Shown here: positions 9,225 to 17,133 of the stretch, piece by piece
Layout of the letters: every line of letters begins with the position of its first letter
How positions within the stretch are numbered: position 1 is the stretch's first letter
Assembly: GCA_002683825.1 (NCBI GenBank)
Contig: NYUD01000071.1
Location: forward strand, 1 to 64,000
Source: Planctomycetota bacterium
GTDB taxonomy: Bacteria; Planctomycetota; UBA1135; GCA-002686595
DNA length: 64,000 nt
Reading direction: 5' to 3'
Notes under the pieces: model-generated
Databases searched by the model: none
The model's input: the letters and a program-made list of their open reading frames with translations, nothing else
What the model was told of the DNA's origin: nothing
Made by a program: the position numbers and the translations under genes

Positions 9225-9575
9225 AGTGCAAGAGATCCTTCTCCCGCACGTTTCTGTTGTTGCTGATGGGAGAGTTGCTCGTCTCTCCGCACATGGCAGT
9301 TGCGATATGACAAGGGCTTTCGGTTGTCGAAGTTCTTGATGTAGTCCTGGCCTCGAGCCGAGCGTTCCTTTCTTGCAGACGGGCATCGTCACGCCGGATG
9401 GGGTGCCTGTGACGCTTTCCGGCAGTGGCTTCGTGCGCACAGCTGGGTGCCGTGGGGGAGGTCGCTGATCTGGCCTGGGGATCCAGGGCAACTTGCTTAC
9501 GGCGGTCCAGGTCGTGCGACGTATGAGGCGGGCTTCGTCATCCTGCCGTAAGACCTGGGACCGCAGTCGATTGTC
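9225..9575 (+). pseudogene. Decayed tandem copy of the DUF1028 gene
   Basis: Directly after the DUF1028 stop codon the sequence still reads, in pieces, as a relative of that gene. Bases from about 9230 encode a signal-peptide remnant (RTFLLLLMGELLVSPHMAVA) that runs into TGA. From 9315 the frame reads GLSVVEVLDVVLA, matching GLSPEELLEIVLS of the intact protein. After a frameshift come VPFLQTGIVTPDGVPVTLSG (intact: VPQLQTGIVTMEGSPVTFSG), then a shifted GEVADLAW and IQGNLLT, and a TAA at 9549-9551 before DLG. The conserved part that should follow the signal peptide is deleted. It has at least two frameshifts and two stops, so it cannot make a DUF1028 protein. From 9576 to 9743 I see no further homology and no gene. 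Confidence 0.8.
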
Positions 9576-9743
9576 CGACGGCACGTTTTCTCTTCGGGAT
9601 TGCTGTCTGCCGCGTGCGTCGGAAGAAATTTCCGAGCTGAGTACGCGAGGCTTGGAACGAATGCCCGGGTTCCATCAAGACGCGGAATCCGTGCACCCGA
9701 TGGTATGCGCTCCCCCCCAACGCAGTCTTATAGGACCAATTCA

Positions 9744-10448
9744 ATGAGCACCGATTATCCCACGTTCGACGAGGAACAAGTTCCCTTCAACGATGAGGAC
9801 TCTCCGTTCGAGAATGCGGAGTTTGTGGAGAATCCCGAACCGCGTTGCCCTTGTGTACTCCTGCTGGACACCTCCTCCTCGATGAAGGGAAGTCCGATCA
9901 AGGAACTCAACGACGGACTCGAATTCTTCAAGAACGAGCTGCTCGAGGATGACTTGGCCGCCAAGCGCGTCGAGGTTTCGGTCGTTGCGTTTGGCCCCGT
10001 ACGGGTCGAATCGGAGTTCCAGACGCCCGAGTTCTTCGCGGTGCCGCAATTGGAAGCCCACGGTGATACGCCCATGGGGGAAGCGGTCGAGCAAGCGATC
10101 GAATTGGTTCGCGAGCGCAAAGAGACCTTCAAGGCCAACGGCGTGAACTACTACCGCCCCTGGATCTTCCTGATCACAGACGGCGCACCTACAGACGAGT
10201 GGGAGCACGCGGCTCAACTCGTGCACGAGGCCGAGTCGGACGGCTCGCTGGCGTTCTTCTCGGTGGGCGTAGAAGGCGCAAACATGGAAGTTCTAGGCAG
10301 GATGAGCGCGCGCGAGCCTCTGCAGCTGGACGGCCTGCGGTTCCGCGATCTCTTCGCATGGCTCAGCAAGTCGCTGCAAATGGTGTCGCACTCGCAGCTG
10401 GGCACCGAGGTAGATCTTCCCACGCCTTCCGGGTGGGCCACCATCTAG
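9744..10448 (+). CDS. TerY-like von Willebrand factor A protein (TerY-P triad, YegL-type)
   Basis: First gene of a TerY-P phosphorylation triad. vWA domains of this type bind a metal ion and recruit partner proteins; in the triad the partners are a kinase and a phosphatase. The ATG at 9744 is chosen because AGGA lies eight bases upstream and the frame before it is not protein-like. The 234-residue protein has an acidic N-terminus, then the MIDAS motif DTSSS (Asp42, Ser44, Ser46), the MIDAS threonine in HGDTPMG and the later acidic motif LITDGAPTDEW. It has no signal peptide. It is closest in layout to TerY and E. coli YegL. The PP2C gene starts 32 bases downstream. No other ter genes (terB, terC, terD) are visible, so tellurite resistance is not implied. 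Confidence 0.88.
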   Translation: MSTDYPTFDEEQVPFNDEDSPFENAEFVENPEPRCPCVLLLDTSSSMKGSPIKELNDGLEFFKNELLEDDLAAKRVEVSVVAFGPVRVESEFQTPEFFAVPQLEAHGDTPMGEAVEQAIELVRERKETFKANGVNYYRPWIFLITDGAPTDEWEHAAQLVHEAESDGSLAFFSVGVEGANMEVLGRMSAREPLQLDGLRFRDLFAWLSKSLQMVSHSQLGTEVDLPTPSGWATI

Positions 10449-10480
10449 AAGCCCCCACATCCGGCGACCAGACAGAAAAC

Positions 10481-11311
10481 ATGGTTGAGCGCGAACCCCG
10501 ACGTTGGAGGTATTCCTTTGCATCTGTAGTGGGCTCATCGCATATCAAGCGAGGGCAGCGCTGTCAGGATGCGTCTGCGTGCGAAGTCGTAGAGCATGAC
10601 GAAGGATCCCTGCTTGTAGCAGCGACCGCAGATGGGGCGGGTACTGCCGGCCATTCGCGTACCGGGTCACGCCTGGCCTGCTACGTTCTGGGAGAATCGG
10701 TGCGCAGGCTGCTCAAACGCGGTGGTGGGGTCGAGGACATCGATCGCTCCTTTGCGGAGGGCGTGGTGGATCGGTTCAGGCTGGTGGCCGAGTGTGTTGC
10801 AAAGCTTTCGGGGCATGGTCGGCGAGATTTTGCCTGCACCCTGCTGGCGTGTTTCGTGGGACGCGAGCGTTCTGCCTTCATGCAACTGGGTGATGGCGCG
10901 ATCGTTATTGCACGTCGCGAAGCTCCCGATATCTATGACCACGTCTTTTGGCCTCAGCAGGGTGAGTTTGCCAACGAGACCACGTTCGCCACCGGTTCCG
11001 AGGCGGAGGACGACCTGCAGTTTTGCGTTCATCACGGCATGGTCGACGAGGTGGCGCTATTCAGCGACGGTCTGCAGAACATGGTCTTGGACTATGAGGA
11101 CCGCAAAGCTCATTCCAAGTTCTTCCAGCCGATGTTTCATTCAGCGCGCCACACCAGCTCCGGCTATTCGCGCCGGCTATCGGTGGCCTTGGCGGAGTAT
11201 CTGGCTTCGCCGGAAATCGTGTCGCGCACGGACGACGACAAGACACTGGTTCTGGCGACTCGCAGAGCTCCTTCCCGCCCCATGCCGCGTCGTTCCCGCG
11301 CACGCGTCTAA
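10481..11311 (+). CDS. PP2C-family Ser/Thr phosphatase (TerY-P triad, PphC/YegK-type)
   Basis: Predicted to remove phosphate from Ser/Thr residues, probably on the triad kinase or its targets. The 276-residue protein is a complete PP2C domain. Visible metal-site residues are Asp30 in GQRCQDASA, Asp51 in ATADGAG, Asp138 in QLGDGA, Asp196 in LFSDGLQN and the Asp250s in RTDDDKTL. The start is the ATG at 10481, 32 bases after the vWA stop; the longer open frame overlaps the vWA gene and lacks motifs. The basic C-terminal tail after about residue 262 is probably flexible. Its position between a TerY-like vWA protein and a YegI-like kinase matches the yegL-yegK-yegI set of E. coli, where YegK (PphC) is a known PP2C phosphatase. 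Confidence 0.9.
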   Translation: MVEREPRRWRYSFASVVGSSHIKRGQRCQDASACEVVEHDEGSLLVAATADGAGTAGHSRTGSRLACYVLGESVRRLLKRGGGVEDIDRSFAEGVVDRFRLVAECVAKLSGHGRRDFACTLLACFVGRERSAFMQLGDGAIVIARREAPDIYDHVFWPQQGEFANETTFATGSEAEDDLQFCVHHGMVDEVALFSDGLQNMVLDYEDRKAHSKFFQPMFHSARHTSSGYSRRLSVALAEYLASPEIVSRTDDDKTLVLATRRAPSRPMPRRSRARV

Positions 11312-11344
11312 TCACCTGGATCAGACTGACAAGAAAAGACGCAT

Positions 11345-13225
11345 ATGAAGGCCTCACTATTCGATCGGCAGGGCGTCCCTATCAAGATCGGCAAAGAGAT
11401 CGCCCGTGGTGGCGAGGGAGCGATCCTGGAGATCCAGGGCCATCCGAAGTATGTCGCCAAGGTGTATCACAAGCCGGTTTTCGAGGCGAAAGCGGCCAAG
11501 CTGAACGCGATGGTCGACACGAAGACCGCGCGCCTCGTCGAGCTCGCGGCCTGGCCGGTCGAAGTTATTCAGGACGGCGACGGGCATGTGGTAGGGGTCG
11601 TCCTGCCCAAGATTCTCGATTACAAGGACATCCACCTTCTCTACGGCCCGCGGTCGCGCATGCGCGAGTTCCCCACGGCGACGTGGCCGTTCTTGATCCG
11701 AACCGCAGCGAACCTGGCGCGCGCCTTCAGCGCCATTCACGAGGCAGGTCACGTCATCGGCGACGTCAATGACAAGGTCGCCTTGGTGTCCGAGAAGTCG
11801 ATCGTCAAGCTCATCGATTGCGACAGCTTTCAGGTCAACGCAGACAAGAAGCTCTATCCCTGCGATGTCGGTGTGCTGACGCACCAACCACCGGAGTTTC
11901 AGGGTGTAAAGACCTTCCGTGGGCTGCGACGCACCAAGAACCACGACAATTTTGGGTTGTCTGTCTTGATCTTCCAGCTGCTATTCATGGCTCGTCACCC
12001 CTTCTCCGGATCGTATGAAGGGCCCGAGGACATGCCGATTGAGAAGGCCATCAAGGAGTATCGCTACGTATATGGCCCCGATGCGGCGAACAAGAAGATG
12101 AAGCCACCCCCGCACGCGATCATGCCGACTGCGCTTCCACCCGAGATGCGTGAACTCTTCGAGCGTGCGTTTGCAGAAGGTAGTGACAAGAAGATGCGTC
12201 CCGCAGCCAAGGAGTGGGTCGTTGCTCTCGAAGAACTCTTCAGCGCGGTGACGAAGTGCAAGACCAACCCCAGCCACTCCTTCATCCTTCGGAACGGACC
12301 CTGTCCCTTCTGCGCGCTCGAGTCGACGACCTGTTCGGCCCTTTTCAACCTTCCGGTTTTGTTCCAGACCAAGGAAGGGCGTCAGCGGACGGCGCTCATC
12401 AACATCGGAACGATCTGGAAAGAAATCCGCACGGTGAAGCCGCCGGGCAAGCTCGCTCCCTTCCAGCAGATGACCGAGGGCAAGGCGTTGCCCAAGCCCG
12501 CGTCGAAGTTCATCTACTACGTTAGCAGCCTCGCCATTATCATCACGGCGATCGGCCTTGCGCACTCGACGGACAACGCCTCGCTGGCCCTCCTGGGAGT
12601 GATTCCTCCGCTGTGGCTGTTCTCTCGCGGCAATTCGTCGCGCGCGGGGCGGAGTAGAAAGCGCTTTACCCAGGTGGAGTTGCGTTGGAAGGCCCTGGTC
12701 TCTCCGAGGGAGTTCCTCAAGTATCACGCGAAGCTCGTTGAGGCCAAGAAGGCCCTCAACAATCTAGGGGATGAGCATGAGCGCAAGATGAAAGACGTGC
12801 ACTCGAGTAAGCATCAGGACCAGCTCGATTGCTGGCTCGACAAACACAAGATCGCTCCCGGCGAGATCAAGGGCATCAGCTCGGCTGCCCTGGCGATTCT
12901 CCAATCCTATGGCATCGAGACCGCAAAGGACCTGAAGCGCAAGAGCCTGGCGGAGGTCCCGACGATCGGTTCTGCGCGGGTCAAGGCGCTGATGGCCTGG
13001 CGGCTGCAGCTCGAGAAGAAGTTCATGTTCGACCCCGGAAAGGGCGTCGACCCGATGGCTATCGCTTCCGTAGGGCGCGAGATCGATATGAAACGTGCCG
13101 AACTGGTGCAGTTGTTGGCCGAAGGGCCGGCGAAGCTGAAGCACATCGCACGGCAAACCCATCTGAGGCGAGTGGCGCTGAAGACGGAGTTCGATACGAT
13201 CTGTGATACGGCGGTTGCGGCCTAG
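11345..13225 (+). CDS. Protein kinase with zinc-finger, membrane and helix-hairpin-helix regions (TerY-P triad, YegI-type)
   Basis: Third gene of the triad. The kinase domain covers about residues 12-290: glycine loop RGGEGAIL at 21-28, candidate ATP Lys39 in VAKV, a catalytic loop reduced to GDVN (Asp140, Asn142) instead of HRDxxxxN, and DCDSF (158-162) in place of DFG. A Cys cluster follows near residues 303-330, including CPFC, and looks like a zinc ribbon. Two hydrophobic segments lie at about 384-420. A basic and charged helical part then leads to a helix-hairpin-helix around KSLAEVPTIGSARVKALMAW, usually a DNA-binding element. This kinase plus HhH layout is that of COG4248/E. coli YegI. 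It begins 33 bases after the phosphatase stop, so the three genes probably form one operon. Confidence 0.9.
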   Translation: MKASLFDRQGVPIKIGKEIARGGEGAILEIQGHPKYVAKVYHKPVFEAKAAKLNAMVDTKTARLVELAAWPVEVIQDGDGHVVGVVLPKILDYKDIHLLYGPRSRMREFPTATWPFLIRTAANLARAFSAIHEAGHVIGDVNDKVALVSEKSIVKLIDCDSFQVNADKKLYPCDVGVLTHQPPEFQGVKTFRGLRRTKNHDNFGLSVLIFQLLFMARHPFSGSYEGPEDMPIEKAIKEYRYVYGPDAANKKMKPPPHAIMPTALPPEMRELFERAFAEGSDKKMRPAAKEWVVALEELFSAVTKCKTNPSHSFILRNGPCPFCALESTTCSALFNLPVLFQTKEGRQRTALINIGTIWKEIRTVKPPGKLAPFQQMTEGKALPKPASKFIYYVSSLAIIITAIGLAHSTDNASLALLGVIPPLWLFSRGNSSRAGRSRKRFTQVELRWKALVSPREFLKYHAKLVEAKKALNNLGDEHERKMKDVHSSKHQDQLDCWLDKHKIAPGEIKGISSAALAILQSYGIETAKDLKRKSLAEVPTIGSARVKALMAWRLQLEKKFMFDPGKGVDPMAIASVGREIDMKRAELVQLLAEGPAKLKHIARQTHLRRVALKTEFDTICDTAVAA

Positions 13226-13239
13226 GCCAGGTAGCCCGG

Positions 13240-15954
13240 CTACGGCGCATCCCGAACCTCGATTCGCTCGAACTCGATCACCGAGCCGTCGTGGTGCTGT
13301 TGCAGGGCGATACTCCCCTCGCCGAACCGGCGCTCCGTGTCGACAAAATCGTTTATGCGGATCCCGTTGACGAAGACCTGAATCCGCGTTCCCGCATCGG
13401 TGTCGGTGCATTTGACGCGGTATTCAAACCAGGTGTCCGAGGCGATCAGGTGTGTCGTTACAAGACTGAGGTCGTACAGGCTGGCCGTTTTTTGGGGATC
13501 TGCAAACGAGCTGTTGATCTGAGCCTCGTAGCCCTTTGGCCAGCCCGCCTCGATGTATTGGGCGCGTACGTAGAGCCCGGAATTGCCCCCGTCCGAAATC
13601 TTGACTCGTGCGCGGACCTCAAAGTTGCGGTAGTCGTTGCGCTCGCTGAAGAGATGGCTGCGCGGGCCTTCCCCGACCAGGATGCCGTCCTGGATTGACC
13701 AGAGCCCTTCTTCGTTCGGGAGCCATCCCTCGAGCGTCTCACCGTCGAAGATAGGAGTCCAGCCCTCATCGGAGTGGGGTTCTTGCGTCTGTATGGGCCG
13801 AACGCGAACATTGCCGAAGGCGACCGGGCCCGAATCGCCACGAAGAACGAGAGGGCCTTCGGCCACTTCGTCGACTCGACCGCTGGAGCTCGGGCCGATC
13901 AGCCGCACGTTCTCGTGAAGAAGCGTGTCGTCCAGCATGGCCCGCAGAAGCACCGCATCCTGGGTCTTATTGCCGTGCTCGTCGAAACGCGGTGCACGGA
14001 ACTCCAGATCGAGTTCGTGCAAGAGCCCTGGACCCCGGTACGCATCGGTTGCCGGTGTCACCCCCTTACGACCCGCCGACGGTGCGAGAGCCCCACAGTG
14101 AGCATCCGTCAAGTCGCCGGACGATTCCAGATCGGCCAACACGATCTCGTAGCGACCGTGCAAGAGCACGCCCGAGCGACCACCCTTCGGAAGCATGAAT
14201 TCGACATGCACCTGAGCATCGCCGAAGACGGGCTTGCTGACGAAATTGGAGGGCTCTCGAGAAGCCGTGTTCGTCAGGGCATTGACTCCGGGTGTCGTTT
14301 TTAGCCGCGTCGGATCGTCCGGATCCAGCTCCGCATCGACCAGTTCCCAGCCATCATGGTGCCAGCGATCGGTCGCATCGCCCCAGGTCAGGCGCAACCA
14401 TCCCTCCTCGTCGCTTTCCCGTGCCGGTGGAGGTGGGACGATCTTTGCGACATGTGAACTCGTGGGGGGGGCTCCGGGAAGCTGGTTCACCGTGTAGGCG
14501 AATTCCGAATGCAGAAGGGGCGTGCCGTCGGACGCCTTGAGACCGCTGAAAAGCACTCGGGTCACTCGAGCGGCTTCCATTCCGTCGATGATGACGAGGG
14601 CCCGCTCAGCGCTGTTCGGCACTTCCACAAGCGAGGCTGCGAGTTCCGTGGTTTCGCGTTCCGGCGAGCCGTATTCCCACCAATAGTCATAGTCGTACTG
14701 GACGACTCGAACCTCTGCCCGATCGATCCGCCCCAGTGGTTTCGTGAAGCGAAGCGCGAAGGCGTGTTTTCCAGGTGTGTTCCCCGAGACCTGGGCTTGG
14801 CGCAATTCGATGTTTTGTATTTCGAAGGGCTTTGCGTCGCTCCAGCGTATTCGCGCGAGGCCGTCGGCGGGGGGCAGGCCGCCCCAGCCACGATTCGTCA
14901 GGCCGCAGAAGAGCATGTCGTTCGGTCTGGAACTCGGCGGTGGAAACGCGACGCGAACAACCGATCCTATTCTTCGGCGGAAAGGGACCACCCAGCCCTG
15001 CAGCTCGCTCGGCCCCTGGGAGGTTTCGACACGCTCGAAGTCCCCCCGCAGGACCATTCCGTTCGTCAATTCTGCCAGGAAGAATTGTCCGGGGAACGGA
15101 TCGTCTTCATCGTCGGTCTCTCGCCAGGCCATGTTTCCTGGCGAGCGCGACCACTTGTAGGGAAGCCAGATCGCCGCGGGCCTGCGGCCGTCTTGGGCGT
15201 GCGCAGAGGGGACCGTCTGGCTGGCGAGGGTTCGGCTCTCGAGATACTCGGGTGTCCAGTTCAGCGAAGCTGGGTGCCCGTAGAAGCCGCCCTCCTCGAC
15301 GTGGAAGACAGGTGAAGCCGCCATCCAATCGCCCTGATTGTCCGTCACGAAGAGCTCAGCCTGGGGACTTATCGAGATGCCGCACGGACTACGAAAACCG
15401 TAGGCGAAGGGATGCACCTCGCCCTCGGGCGTGATTTGCAGCGTCCAGCCACGATAGGGCACGTTCGAAGCTCCCAGCCACCACTTGGGACTCAGGAAGC
15501 CCACGTTCAGGGACACATAGAAGTTGCCCGCTTCATCCACAGGCAGCCCGTATGCGAATTCGTGGTAGTTCCCCGACAGGCCCCAACCATCCGACAGTGT
15601 GTCGATACGATCGCAAGTGCCGTCGAGGTTCGTGTCGCTCAATCGCGATAGTTCGCCCCGTTGCACGACGTACAACTCATCGTCGATCACGTTCAAGCCG
15701 AGGCCTTCCCACAAACCCTCGGCAAACAGTCGGAAGCGCGCATCGCCCGGATTCTTGGCACGCGGGTTCTCGACCATCCAAACCTGACCCCGGCGCGTCG
15801 AGCACACGAGCGTGCCGTCCGACAAGAAGCCGATCCCACCGACCTCCAGGGTCTGCCCCTCGGGCGGCGTGAGGTAGTCGACCTCATAGTAGGTGTCCTC
15901 AGCCGTGGGAGCCTGAAGGAGCGCGAGCGTCAGAGAAAACAGGTGGGTCATCAT
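13240..15954 (-). CDS. Secreted beta-propeller (sugar dehydrogenase-like) protein with DUF1080 domains
   Basis: Likely a secreted carbohydrate-related protein. I start at the ATG at 15954, which overlaps the stop of the upstream cytochrome gene as ATGA; a signal peptide follows (TLALLQAPTA). The product has 904 residues. The N-terminal half (about 20-420) is a six-bladed-propeller type like PQQ-dependent glucose/sorbosone dehydrogenases and the planctomycete membrane-bound dehydrogenase proteins, with repeated GIGFLSDGTLV, GISISPQAELFV and similar strands. The C-terminal part has two laminin-G-like segments; the last, from about 700 (GWTPIFDGETLEGWL), is a typical DUF1080/3-keto-disaccharide hydrolase domain. 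Coupled translation with a cytochrome c suggests electrons from the propeller could pass to it. That coupling of function is inferred. Confidence 0.82.
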   Translation of the reverse strand: MMTHLFSLTLALLQAPTAEDTYYEVDYLTPPEGQTLEVGGIGFLSDGTLVCSTRRGQVWMVENPRAKNPGDARFRLFAEGLWEGLGLNVIDDELYVVQRGELSRLSDTNLDGTCDRIDTLSDGWGLSGNYHEFAYGLPVDEAGNFYVSLNVGFLSPKWWLGASNVPYRGWTLQITPEGEVHPFAYGFRSPCGISISPQAELFVTDNQGDWMAASPVFHVEEGGFYGHPASLNWTPEYLESRTLASQTVPSAHAQDGRRPAAIWLPYKWSRSPGNMAWRETDDEDDPFPGQFFLAELTNGMVLRGDFERVETSQGPSELQGWVVPFRRRIGSVVRVAFPPPSSRPNDMLFCGLTNRGWGGLPPADGLARIRWSDAKPFEIQNIELRQAQVSGNTPGKHAFALRFTKPLGRIDRAEVRVVQYDYDYWWEYGSPERETTELAASLVEVPNSAERALVIIDGMEAARVTRVLFSGLKASDGTPLLHSEFAYTVNQLPGAPPTSSHVAKIVPPPPARESDEEGWLRLTWGDATDRWHHDGWELVDAELDPDDPTRLKTTPGVNALTNTASREPSNFVSKPVFGDAQVHVEFMLPKGGRSGVLLHGRYEIVLADLESSGDLTDAHCGALAPSAGRKGVTPATDAYRGPGLLHELDLEFRAPRFDEHGNKTQDAVLLRAMLDDTLLHENVRLIGPSSSGRVDEVAEGPLVLRGDSGPVAFGNVRVRPIQTQEPHSDEGWTPIFDGETLEGWLPNEEGLWSIQDGILVGEGPRSHLFSERNDYRNFEVRARVKISDGGNSGLYVRAQYIEAGWPKGYEAQINSSFADPQKTASLYDLSLVTTHLIASDTWFEYRVKCTDTDAGTRIQVFVNGIRINDFVDTERRFGEGSIALQQHHDGSVIEFERIEVRDAP

Positions 15955-17084
15955 CGATCGTGTACTTCCGAAAGGCTGTTTCGAATCCGCTGCGACCATT
16001 CCGGAGAGATCAGAGTGATGAGCTCGATCTGCGATCTCGAACCGGGCGAACCCTGTAGGCTCAGCTCGATGCGCTCCAGGGAAGAGGCTTCTTTCCACGT
16101 TTCGCTGGAGCCCCGGCACTCATAAAATCCGTCCTCGCGCCTCAGGATCACCCATTCGAGCCGGTCCGTAGGAAAGAAACCGATCGGACGGCCCTCGCCT
16201 GGATGACGTACCCGCAGGTCGATCTCGCCCGTGTTCGTCCAATCGAAACGCAGGGATCGTCGAAAACCGGTCACGATGTCGGCGCTGACGACTCGAACGG
16301 ATTCTTCGACGTCGGCCAGAGCTCCTCCCGCTTCCGTTCTCAAGCGGTAACGCACGCCCGCTTCCGGGCCTCGGACCCAGGTTCCGAGCATGCGCGTCTC
16401 CAGGGCCTTCGAATCCCGCCAGAACATCGGCCGCGGATCGCCGTTCTCCATGAGATGCACGACCTGTCCGAGCGGTTTCAGCTCGGTTCCACCGCGTCCG
16501 ACCCAATCCGTGCGCTCGCAGAAGTCTCCCTGACGCAGCCCCAGGAGCCTCACGTCGTCGAGGCGGTACTCAAAGCTCATCCCACTGGGCATGCCGATCA
16601 GGAGCCCCCGCGTATGGGCCGTCGCACCGGAGGCGATCGGGGGCAGCATGCCACGCACGATCACGGGATCCTCGCCCAGCTCCATGATCGTGTCGGAGCG
16701 TTCGACCTGGGGCAGCGGCGGCCCCAGGGTGATCACGTATTCCGCCAGCGCCTGGCGCTCTTTTTCGGACAAGGAGAGGTCAAAGCCGGGCATCGGCGTA
16801 CCCGGGATGCCCGTAGTCAGCGTGCGAAAGATCGCTTTGGGCGTGTTTCCGTAGGAGAACCCACCGTCTCGAAAACTTCGTGCGGGACGGTCCAGTTCGG
16901 CCCAACCTCGGCCGTCACCTGTTTCGCCGTGACAGCTGGCGCATTGTTGAACGAAGATGGCAGCGGCTCGATCCGTTTGCGCTTTTTCTTGCGAAATTGA
17001 CACTCTTGGGCTTATCGATTTCCCGGCGAGGAGAAGGGGCAGCACAGTGAATGCCAGGCTGGAGTAAGGGGGGCTCGCGTGCAT
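15951..17084 (-). CDS. Secreted mono-haem cytochrome c with C-terminal uncharacterised domain
   Basis: Periplasmic electron carrier or oxidase subunit. The ATG at 17084 is preferred because a signal peptide follows immediately (residues 8-20 hydrophobic); upstream in-frame Met codons would overlap the divergent gene. The 377-residue protein has one haem c site, CASCHG with Cys48, Cys51 and His52, and a candidate axial Met in GTPMPGF about 35 residues later, so residues 35-125 are a complete class I cytochrome c. The following 250 residues are beta-rich and resemble the haem-binding or carbohydrate-binding domains found in ethylbenzene dehydrogenase-like proteins, but I do not recognise them with certainty. 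Its stop overlaps the next gene start (ATGA), so the two are translated together. Confidence 0.82.
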   Translation of the reverse strand: MHASPPYSSLAFTVLPLLLAGKSISPRVSISQEKAQTDRAAAIFVQQCASCHGETGDGRGWAELDRPARSFRDGGFSYGNTPKAIFRTLTTGIPGTPMPGFDLSLSEKERQALAEYVITLGPPLPQVERSDTIMELGEDPVIVRGMLPPIASGATAHTRGLLIGMPSGMSFEYRLDDVRLLGLRQGDFCERTDWVGRGGTELKPLGQVVHLMENGDPRPMFWRDSKALETRMLGTWVRGPEAGVRYRLRTEAGGALADVEESVRVVSADIVTGFRRSLRFDWTNTGEIDLRVRHPGEGRPIGFFPTDRLEWVILRREDGFYECRGSSETWKEASSLERIELSLQGSPGSRSQIELITLISPEWSQRIRNSLSEVHDR

Positions 17085-17133
17085 TCCCGAGAGACTAAGC
17101 GATGGGTACAATTCCCGGCTCGAAATCGAGCGC

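Noticed and set aside
9744-13225. Tellurite resistance operon
   Set aside because: Only a TerY-like vWA protein is present; terB, terC, terD, terE and terZ are absent. The kinase and phosphatase neighbours identify the TerY-P triad instead.
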